Source: an uncultured Bacillota bacterium (GTDB taxonomy: Bacteria; Bacillota; Clostridia; Peptostreptococcales; Anaerovoracaceae). Taken from it: a stretch of DNA of 9,729 bases. The notes under the pieces are model-generated. The model was not told where the DNA came from. It searched no databases and worked only from the letters and a program-made list of their open reading frames with translations. Made by a program: the position numbers and the translations under genes. The DNA is taken from assembly GCA_946545145.1 (NCBI GenBank), contig CAMNNG010000046.1, positions 1 to 9,729 on the forward strand, given 5' to 3'. Positions 1 to 5,928 of this stretch are shown piece after piece. Numbering within the stretch: position 1 is the stretch's first letter; each line of letters starts with the position of its first letter.

Positions 1-1026
1 CATGTTCCTGATCTTGCTGTCGCACGAGTCGACTCCGATGCCGTTCGAGTCCTGATTGATGACTACGCGGCCCGTATCTTCGCGTATGAAGTTCTTCATC
101 AGAGGCTGGGTCACGTCGCCCGCCTTGATGATAGAACCGTATATGCCCTGGATATAGTTAGCCGACTTGTTGTCTATGCCCGTGGGCACCCTGCCCAGCT
201 TGTATATGCTGAACGTGACGAACTTGTTCTTGCCGTCCGCGTTGAAATTGAAAACGCCGCTCCATGTAGCCTGGAGTTTCACTTTCTTGTCGCGGTTCTT
301 ATCGAACCTCGCCGCTCCGTCTATGAGGTCGACGACGTCAGACGCCTGCACGATATCGCCCGCCTCGGTCTTCCATCCCATGAACTCCGACGAGATCTTA
401 TGGCTGTACTTGTCCTTCTGCGTATAGTACAGATTTCTGGAAAGCTTTCTGACCGTGTAGTTCTTCTGTGCCTTTTCTTTCGAGATCGTCTCGCTGCCGC
501 CGTCAAGTCCGACGATATCCGGAGTGAAGGCTGCATTCGTGGGCACCTTGAGGTCGTACATAACGGTCAGAGGCTCGACGTCCTTGTCTTCTTCCTCTTC
601 CTCTTTCTCCTCTTCTTCCTTGTTCTCCTCTTCGTCCTCCGGCGCAGCTTGTTCTTCTTCGCCGCTCTCTTCTACGCCGCCGGCTTCTTCACCCGCGACC
701 TGCTGCTCTTCCTGACCTTCGGCCTGCTGGCCGCCGGCCTCTTCACTGCCGCCTCCGGATCCCTCATCGGAGATCACGAGCTCTTCGCTCTTTTCCGGCT
801 GCTTCGCAGCATCTTCACCGGTGCCGCCTGTGTTTCCTTCTGTCTGGGCGGCGTCGCTTACTGTGACTTCCTGCTCGGTCTTCACTTCGTTCTTCGCCGC
901 CTCGTCCCCTTCGTTCGCTCTGAGGACGTGGTCGGAAAGCTGTATTCCTGAATACAGCGCAAGGCTGACCGCCAGTGCGACAGCCAGTACCTTCTTCCAA
1001 ACATGTTTCGTCCCTTTTTTGTTCAT
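1..1026 (-). CDS. Secreted surface protein, N-terminal 342 residues (gene continues past the left edge)
   Basis: The frame is open from the ATG at 1026 to the window edge, with no stop. Residues 1-37 form a signal peptide: basic start (KKGTKHVWKK), hydrophobic core about 12-30, possible cleavage after VLRA. Residues 38-150 are a low-complexity, Gly/Gln/Glu-rich linker ending in an almost pure Glu/Lys run (about 131-148). From about 152 a folded module begins. Its pieces FMGWKT (215-220) and KLQATWSG (250-257) resemble an InlB-B/Listeria-Bacteroides repeat, common in surface proteins of Gram-positive bacteria; this match is by eye. The rest is unrecognised. The ATG lies 2 nt after the stop of the preceding 65-aa gene, with an AGAGGA ribosome site inside that gene's end, so translation is probably coupled. 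I infer an exported adhesin-like or signalling protein. The C-terminus, and so any sortase motif or anchor, is outside the window. Confidence 0.8.
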   Translation of the reverse strand, partial: MNKKGTKHVWKKVLAVALAVSLALYSGIQLSDHVLRANEGDEAAKNEVKTEQEVTVSDAAQTEGNTGGTGEDAAKQPEKSEELVISDEGSGGGSEEAGGQQAEGQEEQQVAGEEAGGVEESGEEEQAAPEDEEENKEEEEKEEEEEDKDVEPLTVMYDLKVPTNAAFTPDIVGLDGGSETISKEKAQKNYTVRKLSRNLYYTQKDKYSHKISSEFMGWKTEAGDIVQASDVVDLIDGAARFDKNRDKKVKLQATWSGVFNFNADGKNKFVTFSIYKLGRVPTGIDNKSANYIQGIYGSIIKAGDVTQPLMKNFIREDTGRVVINQDSNGIGVDSCDSKIRNM

Positions 1027-1028
1027 TA

Positions 1029-1226
1029 TCAGCTCATCCTCTCTGTGCCTTTTTGGCCTTCCATTTCTGCCAGTCTGCTGTTAAAGGCCGCAAGTTTCTC
1101 CTCGAGCTCCCGCTCTTCGCTCTTCAGTCTGTGGTTCTTTAAGGCAGCGACCACAGCCAGCACAATAAGAGCTACTATAAATATCCCGTCAAGCGGAGAA
1201 AACGCAGCGCCTGATATCATGCTCAT
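1029..1226 (-). CDS. Small single-TM membrane protein with C-terminal charged helix (65 aa)
   Basis: I do not recognise a family. Residues about 14-29 (DGIFIVALIVLAVVAA region) form one membrane segment. It is followed by a basic stretch (KNHRLK) and a highly charged helix with heptad-like spacing (EERELEEKLAAFNSRLAEME), so the N-terminus is probably outside and the C-terminal coiled coil in the cytoplasm. The start at 1226 has a strong ribosome site, GGGGAGG, 6 nt upstream. A second ATG two codons later is possible. Its ATG overlaps the TGA of the 46-aa gene before it, and its own TGA is 2 nt from the start of the secreted protein, so it lies within a coupled string of genes. I infer a membrane scaffold or helper for the neighbouring proteins, without direct evidence of function. 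Confidence 0.75.
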   Translation of the reverse strand: MSMISGAAFSPLDGIFIVALIVLAVVAALKNHRLKSEERELEEKLAAFNSRLAEMEGQKGTERMS

Positions 1227-1363
1227 TGCTTTTCCTCCCCTCTGAACTCATCGACAAGCTGTTTTCCAAAGCTTTCGATCTTCTTCTTTTCCGTCACCGT
1301 ATATACCGCAAGGACCAAAAGCCCCGCGATGCCGATCAGAACGGCCGCTATGCTCTGTCCCAT
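1223..1363 (-). CDS. Very small single-TM membrane protein (46 aa)
   Basis: This short gene starts MGQSIAAVLIG and ends with FRGEEKQ. Residues about 4-22 are a hydrophobic membrane segment followed by EKKK, which by the positive-inside rule puts the C-terminal half in the cytoplasm. An AAAGGAG ribosome site sits 8 nt before the ATG at 1363. Its first 16 nt overlap the end of the upstream 147-aa gene, and its stop overlaps the next ATG in an ATGA junction. That tight packing, with its own good ribosome site, is the main reason to believe it is real despite its length. No family is recognised. The layout (one TM, then a charged cytoplasmic tail) matches the next gene, suggesting partners in one membrane complex. 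Confidence 0.7.
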   Translation of the reverse strand: MGQSIAAVLIGIAGLLVLAVYTVTEKKKIESFGKQLVDEFRGEEKQ

Positions 1364-1791
1364 GTGTCTCTCTCCTTTCGCTCCGCCTGCTGGAGGGCGT
1401 ATTCCGCCTCCGCGACATTACGCTTCAGAAGGAAGATCTTTTTCTGCTTCCTGCTGAAGTATGCGGCATAGACTATCGTACCCGCAAGGAATACCGATGC
1501 CCATATGACGTGCATCCCGTCGGCGCTCCTGGCCGCTCCCGCGCTCTCCGCGAGAGGGACGCTGTCTTCTTCTATATCCGTGATGCTCTCAGCTTCCTCG
1601 CTTCCTTCGACTGTGATCACGAGCTCCTCGCCGTTCTCACCCGGAAGGACGGTCTGCTCTCCTTCCTGCGCCGCAAGGCATGTCGCCGCGGCGCCCGCAA
1701 TAAGCAGCAGCGTGAGCATCAGGCAGAGCAGCAGCGATGCTACCCTCTTCCGTATTCGGTTTTCAGCCCCTTTTCCGGCTCCTGTTTTCAT
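1348..1791 (-). CDS. Membrane protein with signal-like N-terminus, acidic outer segment and second TM (147 aa)
   Basis: No family is recognised. After a basic start (NRIRKR), residues about 17-36 are a long hydrophobic segment ending at CLAAQEG, which could be a cleavable signal (AxA-like site near 41) or a first TM. Residues 42-93 are acidic and presumably outside the cell. Residues 94-112 form a TM. The tail (SRKQKK, then a charged helix to residue 147) should be cytoplasmic. I chose the ATG at 1791, preceded by GGGTGG at 5 nt; a GTG at 1800 in the same frame would add three residues but has no well-spaced ribosome site. A 102-nt gap separates it from the anti-sigma-like gene upstream, and its end overlaps the 46-aa gene by 16 nt. 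Its outer segment shares an EELVI motif with the secreted protein at the end of the operon. Confidence 0.75.
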   Translation of the reverse strand: MKTGAGKGAENRIRKRVASLLLCLMLTLLLIAGAAATCLAAQEGEQTVLPGENGEELVITVEGSEEAESITDIEEDSVPLAESAGAARSADGMHVIWASVFLAGTIVYAAYFSRKQKKIFLLKRNVAEAEYALQQAERKERDTWDRA

Positions 1792-1893
1792 CTTTTCCAC
1801 CCTATTTCCGTTTCGGTCCTATTTTTGCCGTTGTGATTATTAAGACTCCGCCGGCCGCCCGGCTGGTCCATTTTTTTCAAGGCAGCTCCCGTT

Positions 1894-2601
1894 TTATTTG
1901 ATCTTCATCGAGATGTGGAGCGTATTTCCTATGCTGTCCGGGATGTATACGTCCAGCTTTTCCTTCGGGTAAGCGAACCATACTTCCCCGCTCTCGCGGT
2001 CGTATCCCTTCGCTTTTACGACCTTTCCGGATCCGCTTACTGCGTATACTCCGTCGAAGTCGACGCCTATGCCTTTATCCTCGACCTTCAGGAAGACGTT
2101 CTTTCCGTCCGTCCTGCTTCCTGTGAGCTCGGGTCCCTCCGCGTCGACCGAGTCGACATCTATGCTCGTCGACGACGTCTGATGATTGACCAGGCCGACC
2201 GTGATGTCGAGCTTCCCGTTCCTCGTCGGCTCTACCGTGTAGTGCTTTGAGTCCTCTTCATATACGGGAAGCGGCTTGCCGTCCAGGGTCGCTACTATGC
2301 TCCTGACCGGCAGCAGCGAACCTACGTCGATCGAATAGACCGGAAGTCCTCTCTCTCCGCCATCTGCTTTCGTTATCTCGTAACGGGGCGGGATGAACAG
2401 GATCGGAAGGAGGAGGAACAGCACCAGGGCAACTACAAGTATGGTCCTGAGCAGAACGAAGCGTTCCCTGCGGTAGCTCGTATATGCAGTCAGGGCCTCC
2501 ATCGGAACTGTGTTCGGCTCTACGCCGCATTCCTCGAAGACGTTTCCGAGTATGTGTGCTGCTTCAGCCGCGTCTATGTTCGGTATATCTTTCTTTTCCA
2601 T
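1894..2601 (-). CDS. Probable membrane-bound anti-sigma factor with extracytoplasmic beta-rich domain (235 aa)
   Basis: The role is inferred from position and layout: it follows the ECF sigma gene by 16 nt and has a short cytoplasmic N-terminal part (1-48), one TM (about 49-70, LLRTILVVALVLFLLLPILF) and a 165-residue extracytoplasmic part. The outer part alternates hydrophobic and polar residues and ends in a segment (DFDGVYAVSGSGKVVKAKGY, then VWFAYPKEKLDVYIPDS) that looks like an Ig-like beta sandwich. I see no zinc-binding HxxxCxxC motif, so it would not be a classic ZAS-domain anti-sigma factor. The ATG at 2601 is preceded by GGAGGTGAG at ideal spacing; the frame extends nine codons upstream to a TTG, but that start would lie before the ribosome site and overlap the sigma gene. 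Activation through surface sensing or proteolysis is possible but not shown. Confidence 0.72.
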   Translation of the reverse strand: MEKKDIPNIDAAEAAHILGNVFEECGVEPNTVPMEALTAYTSYRRERFVLLRTILVVALVLFLLLPILFIPPRYEITKADGGERGLPVYSIDVGSLLPVRSIVATLDGKPLPVYEEDSKHYTVEPTRNGKLDITVGLVNHQTSSTSIDVDSVDAEGPELTGSRTDGKNVFLKVEDKGIGVDFDGVYAVSGSGKVVKAKGYDRESGEVWFAYPKEKLDVYIPDSIGNTLHISMKIK

Positions 2602-2617
2602 GCTCTTCTCACCTCCT

Positions 2618-3181
2618 TTACTCTTCAAATTCCGCGAGGATCTTCTTCAGATGATTCCGCCCGGATCTCAGGTATCTTTTTACACTGCTTCGGCTCGTGT
2701 TCATGATCTCCGCTATCTCATCCAGCTTCATTTCCTGATAGTACTTCATCAGTATGACCTGGGACTCAGTAAGCGGAAGGTTCATGACCTGCCTTACGAT
2801 ATACTCGCTTGAGTCTATCTTCAGCACCTCTTCTTCAACACGCCCGTGCGGCGAGTGCTGCACCGCGAGATGCTCTTCATTATATATATCCATAAGTTCG
2901 CTGTGCTGCGCCTTCTTCATGTCGTAGCACGTCCGGAAGTTGATCCGGTTCAGCCAGGCGATGAACAGATCGGGGTTCTGCAGCTTGCGGATGTTGCGCA
3001 GCGCCCTTATGTACGTTTCCTGAAGAGCATCCTGTGCCAGGTGCTCATCCCTCAGATATTTGAGGGAGTAGCGGTACTGCTGTTGGTAAGTCGCCGCGTA
3101 AAGCTCCGCAAAAGCGTTGCTGTCGCCCTGCGCAGCGCTTTTCACCAGCTCTCCAAGGTATGCGTAATCCAGTGATTCCAA
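2618..3181 (-). CDS. ECF-type RNA polymerase sigma factor (sigma-70 family, 187 aa)
   Basis: It directs RNA polymerase to a specific promoter set. Region 2 spans about residues 22-90, with the typical core-binding segment DALQETYIRALRNI (51-64). Region 4 spans about 127-183, with the helix-turn-helix DEIAEIMNTSRSSVKRYLRS (154-173). Regions 1 and 3 are absent and the length fits ECF sigmas. The best start is a TTG at 3181, 8 nt after a perfect AGGAGG. The in-frame GTG at 3190 overlaps that ribosome site, so starting there is unlikely. The next gene is a single-TM anti-sigma candidate, the standard pairing. Neither the 102-nt gap upstream nor the leader shows a clear ECF promoter to my eye: a TGAAC box is present, but no matching -10 is evident. 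Transcription may therefore continue from lepB, or start from a promoter I cannot recognise. Confidence 0.9.
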   Translation of the reverse strand: MESLDYAYLGELVKSAAQGDSNAFAELYAATYQQQYRYSLKYLRDEHLAQDALQETYIRALRNIRKLQNPDLFIAWLNRINFRTCYDMKKAQHSELMDIYNEEHLAVQHSPHGRVEEEVLKIDSSEYIVRQVMNLPLTESQVILMKYYQEMKLDEIAEIMNTSRSSVKRYLRSGRNHLKKILAEFEE

Positions 3182-3283
3182 TCTGTTCACCTCCTTTCTT
3201 AAATGTCGTTGTCTCTCTCATCCTCTATCCCTTTTTAACTTTTGATGCAGCTTTGCCTGCCTTTTGAGTTCACTTCGATTCGA

Positions 3284-4021
3284 TTACTTTTCGGTATCGC
3301 CCGCCCCGGCGCTCTTCGGAGAAGGCCCCGAAAGCTTTGCGGCCGCGCGGCGGTCCGACATCGCGACCAGCTCGCTGAAGCTGTTCGCTTCTTCTTCGCC
3401 CTGATAAGCGACTCCGATCACGCACGCGAGAGTGTCGCCCTCAGGCGAAGCCTCGTTGCGCTCGCGCACCCTTCCGGCCAGGGCCGTTTCGAACGCGCGC
3501 CAGTCCTTAGGCGTCCACTGCGGGAAGATGAGCAGGAATTTGATCCCGCCGTTCCTTCCGATAAAGCAGTCGTCCGGGGCTGCGGCCTGCAGGATCTCCG
3601 CGAACTCACGGATGTCCGAGTCTCCTTTTTCGTGACCGAACTTTTCGTTGAGCTCCTTCATCCCTGCCATTATTATCGTGGCCGCGCCGATGCCCTCCGG
3701 TATCTCGACGCCTTCGTAGTTTTCTATATATGCGTCACAGCTGTTGCGGTTCGCGACTCCGGTAAGCGGATCCGTATATACCGCGAAGTCCAGCTCGTTG
3801 TTTTCTTTTCTGAGATTGGTGAAAGTCCGTATGTCCAGGAACATAAAGAGGAACGATGATCCGAGCGCCGCCCACAGCAGCACAGCCAGAGCCTTTATGT
3901 GGACGTTCTGGGCTATCATCTGGAAAAGCTCCTTATCCCTGAAAACTATCACCAGCGCTATCACAGTCAGCGCTGCGACGAACATCATCTGAACTGTTTT
4001 TATCTTGTCGAATCGTTTCAT
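3284..4021 (-). CDS. Two-TM protein with a degenerate (inactive-looking) GGDEF domain (245 aa)
   Basis: Two membrane segments (about 10-27 and 44-63) are followed by a short linker and a GGDEF-fold domain (about 78-230). Family landmarks are present: DPLTGVANR (84-92), KFGHEKGD (127-134) and the C-terminal SDRRAAAKL (222-230, compare the usual ADxALYxAK). The signature loop reads RNGGIKF (156-162), so the catalytic Glu and preceding Asp of GGDEF are replaced. The metal-binding DxD strand reads MAGMKELNE, and no RxxD inhibitory site is seen. A diguanylate cyclase should need these residues, so I expect a non-catalytic nucleotide sensor or a structural role. The chosen ATG at 4021 overlaps the lepB stop (ATGA) and has AAGGTG upstream; an ATG eight codons earlier lies inside lepB and has no obvious ribosome site. 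Co-expression with lepB is likely. Confidence 0.85.
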   Translation of the reverse strand: MKRFDKIKTVQMMFVAALTVIALVIVFRDKELFQMIAQNVHIKALAVLLWAALGSSFLFMFLDIRTFTNLRKENNELDFAVYTDPLTGVANRNSCDAYIENYEGVEIPEGIGAATIIMAGMKELNEKFGHEKGDSDIREFAEILQAAAPDDCFIGRNGGIKFLLIFPQWTPKDWRAFETALAGRVRERNEASPEGDTLACVIGVAYQGEEEANSFSELVAMSDRRAAAKLSGPSPKSAGAGDTEK

Positions 4022-4557
4022 TTCGGCACCTTTTTCACATACCATCTTCCCATATGGAGGATCAGCCTGCCCCTTACCTGACGGCGGCTGACTTCTCCGA
4101 ATGTCCTCGAATCCATTGACACCTTCCTGTTGTCTCCGAGAACGAAGAGACGCCCCTCACGCACTTTGTACGGATATACTATTGCCCCCTGCGACTCGAG
4201 GGTCTCAGTTCCGGCCCATTTGTCGTCGAGCTCCTTTCCGTTGACGAAGACCCGTCCTTCGCGCAGGTCTACCTCATCGCCGCCGACGGCTATTACCCTC
4301 TTCACGTAATATTCCCCCGAAGGCATCCTTATGGAGACGACGTCTCCCGGTCTGTACTCGCTTACTATGCGCTGATAGAGGACGGCTTCACGGTCGTGGA
4401 GGTTCGGCTCCATCGAGTCTCCTCCGACGATCGAAAATCCGATGACGAACCTGAAGATGATGACTGCGCAGGCCACCATAACAATGAAGAACAGCGAGTC
4501 ATGCAGCCATTCGAGTTTGCGTCCGTTGTATTTTTCAAGAAGTCTTCTTCGAGCCAT
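4018..4557 (-). CDS. lepB: Signal peptidase I (type I leader peptidase, 179 aa)
   Basis: It removes signal peptides from exported proteins on the outer face of the membrane using a Ser/Lys dyad. One N-terminal TM is present (about 22-41). The family boxes follow: GGDSMEPNL with nucleophile Ser48, the box around RPGDVVSIRMP (69-79), YYVKRVIAVGGD with general base Lys86 (83-94), and GDNRKVSMDSR (141-151). The length is typical of Gram-positive SipS-like enzymes. The start at 4557 follows a GAGGGG ribosome site. It is the first gene of the leftward cluster and overlaps the degenerate GGDEF gene by 4 nt. Downstream genes encode a protein with a clear signal peptide and another with a possible one, so it may process them, although a housekeeping role is equally possible. 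Confidence 0.93.
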   Translation of the reverse strand: MARRRLLEKYNGRKLEWLHDSLFFIVMVACAVIIFRFVIGFSIVGGDSMEPNLHDREAVLYQRIVSEYRPGDVVSIRMPSGEYYVKRVIAVGGDEVDLREGRVFVNGKELDDKWAGTETLESQGAIVYPYKVREGRLFVLGDNRKVSMDSRTFGEVSRRQVRGRLILHMGRWYVKKVPK

Positions 4558-4566
4558 ATCCCCTCT

Positions 4567-4581
4567 TTCGCCGCGGGCGAA
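4567..4581 (-). promoter_or_regulatory. Small inverted repeat in the lepB leader
   Basis: A perfect 6-bp inverted repeat, TTCGCC/GGCGAA, with a 3-nt spacer lies just upstream of the lepB ribosome site and downstream of its predicted transcription start. In the mRNA it would form a short hairpin beside the ribosome site; as DNA it could be an operator. No function is shown. Confidence 0.35.
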
Positions 4582-4604
4582 TCTTTCAAAAAGCCGTCAC
4601 TTTA

Positions 4605-4633
4605 ATTGTACCATTTTAATATGATTTCGCCAA
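4605..4633 (-). promoter_or_regulatory. Sigma-A-type promoter for lepB
   Basis: On the minus strand TTGGCG (4633-4628) and TACAAT (4610-4605) are separated by 17 bp. Transcription would start near 4598, giving a leader of about 40 nt before the lepB ATG. Confidence 0.6.
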
Positions 4634-4654
4634 CATATCGCTGCGCCGGCGCAC

Positions 4655-4683
4655 TTGATGAAGATGCCCTTTGCGGGTATAAT
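4655..4683 (+). promoter_or_regulatory. Sigma-A-type promoter, apparently leaderless, for the 397-aa gene
   Basis: TTGATG (4655-4660) and a perfect TATAAT (4678-4683) are spaced by 17 bp. The expected start, 7 nt after the -10 box, is A4690, which is also the first base of the ATG of the next gene. It diverges from the lepB promoter, with the two -35 boxes about 21 bp apart. Confidence 0.7.
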
Positions 4684-4689
4684 TTTCTC

Positions 4690-5883
4690 ATGGCAAAAAA
4701 TAACGATAAGATAAGAAAATACAGAGGGCTGCGCCTCATCGAAGGCGGCCTGCCCGACAAGGAAGATGCTGAAAAGGAGTTCGTCTCGGCATTCGCCACG
4801 GACACGAGGCTGATGGGCGAGATAGCCATGGGCATCCACTGGAAGATAGTGGACCACCCTGAGGCGGAAGACCTCTATCAGTTCTTCTCTTTCGATGTCC
4901 AGGAATGCGGGCTCGACAACTACAAGAGCTCGTGGGCTTCGGACATAGACGCTATATCATATATACGGCAGACGCTGGTCGGTCCCCTCGGAGGAGAGGA
5001 CGTCAACATCTCGGAACGCGAAGCCAGGGCGCTGTTCACGAAGTACCGTCAGAAGTGCCTGGACGCCGACCTTCCGCTTCCCGAGGGCAGGAGGGAATAC
5101 GCCTTCCTCGAGGAGGATCCCGTCGTTCTTTCGGACAAAGAATATAACGATCTTTTCTGCAGGCTCTGCACCCCGGTCACATGCGACAATCAGGTCATCA
5201 ACTACTTCCTGATGAGGGTGTTCAGCTGCGACTACGAAGGCGCTGCCTATCTCGCGGCAGAAGGCATGGACGTCGATCTTTATCCCGAGATGAGCTACGC
5301 CCTTCTCTGCAAGAACACGATAGAAAAGAACGGCGACCTCTATGTGTGCCGCTCGCTTGTTGAATACAGGAACGGTCACAGGCTCATTTCGTGCGAGCTT
5401 ACTGTCGAGAACGGACTCGTGACATCACACCGCCGCGTCTCCGACATGCCGGTCACGGTGAGAGAAGCATCGATGATGCTGACGCGCTCCGAGTTCATCA
5501 CGGCGTTCAGGATAATGGCCGAGCCGGAGACCTTCGAGGAGCAGCCGCTCGAGTTCAACTACAACACGATGGTCACGGAGCACGACAACGGCCGGCTGTA
5601 CATGGCCTTCCACAACAACAACGACCACGTCAAAAAGAGCACATACCGCCTGAGCGACGACGTCCTCGGGCTCTACTTCATCACGCCGGGCGGCGAGTTC
5701 ATCGTCGCGGCCTATGACGAAGAGACGATAATAAGACTTGAAAGAGAACTCATCCACGGTCCGATCGGCTTCCTTCTGGTGCCGGTCGCCAAGTTCGAGT
5801 TCAAAGATCCGATACTGTATGATTTCGCCAACAGCGACTTCGACGACTTTCTCGAGTTCGTCAGTCTGCTTACTGAAGAGTGA
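4690..5883 (+). CDS. Unrecognised cytosolic protein (397 aa), probably translated from a leaderless mRNA
   Basis: I do not recognise the family. There is no signal peptide or TM. The protein is acidic and mixed alpha/beta in look, with nine Cys including a cluster CRLCTPVTC (157-165) that could bind a metal, although this is speculative. A polar segment HNNNDHVKKSTYRLSDD lies at about 308-324, and the protein ends in an acidic helix (DFDDFLEF). I chose the ATG at 4690 because a consensus -10 box ends 6 nt upstream. There is no ribosome site before it, and the 28 codons of upstream open frame overlap both promoters. The first downstream ATG with a hint of a ribosome site is at 4813, which would remove 41 plausible residues. 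AlaX begins 45 nt after the stop with no terminator between them, so the two genes are probably co-transcribed. A link to translation or tRNA quality control is only guilt by association. Confidence 0.8.
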   Translation: MAKNNDKIRKYRGLRLIEGGLPDKEDAEKEFVSAFATDTRLMGEIAMGIHWKIVDHPEAEDLYQFFSFDVQECGLDNYKSSWASDIDAISYIRQTLVGPLGGEDVNISEREARALFTKYRQKCLDADLPLPEGRREYAFLEEDPVVLSDKEYNDLFCRLCTPVTCDNQVINYFLMRVFSCDYEGAAYLAAEGMDVDLYPEMSYALLCKNTIEKNGDLYVCRSLVEYRNGHRLISCELTVENGLVTSHRRVSDMPVTVREASMMLTRSEFITAFRIMAEPETFEEQPLEFNYNTMVTEHDNGRLYMAFHNNNDHVKKSTYRLSDDVLGLYFITPGGEFIVAAYDEETIIRLERELIHGPIGFLLVPVAKFEFKDPILYDFANSDFDDFLEFVSLLTEE

Positions 5884-5928
5884 TCACCCCGGTAGCGCAG
5901 CCGTGAGGCAGACAGGAAAGGAAGAACG

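Noticed and set aside
400..951. Plus-strand open frame rich in Leu, Phe and Ser, resembling a membrane protein
   Set aside because: It is the antisense of the Glu/Lys-rich linker of the secreted protein; complements of GAA/GAG codons give Phe/Leu/Ser. It has no ribosome site.
1850..1877. GC hairpin followed by a T-run, terminator-like on the plus strand
   Set aside because: The stem is only 5 bp, the T-run starts 7 nt away, and no plus-strand gene lies upstream.
2602..2628. Nine-codon upstream extension of the anti-sigma-like gene
   Set aside because: The TTG start lies before the strong GGAGGTGAG ribosome site and overlaps the sigma gene; the ATG at 2601 is correctly spaced.
3191..3283. 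ECF-type autoregulated promoter upstream of the sigma gene
   Set aside because: A TGAAC box exists but I find no convincing -10 element at 16-17 bp, so I do not annotate a promoter.
4606..4689. Upstream extension of the 397-aa gene by 28 codons from a TTG
   Set aside because: The extension covers the promoters of both divergent genes, lacks a ribosome site and starts at the lepB -10 box.
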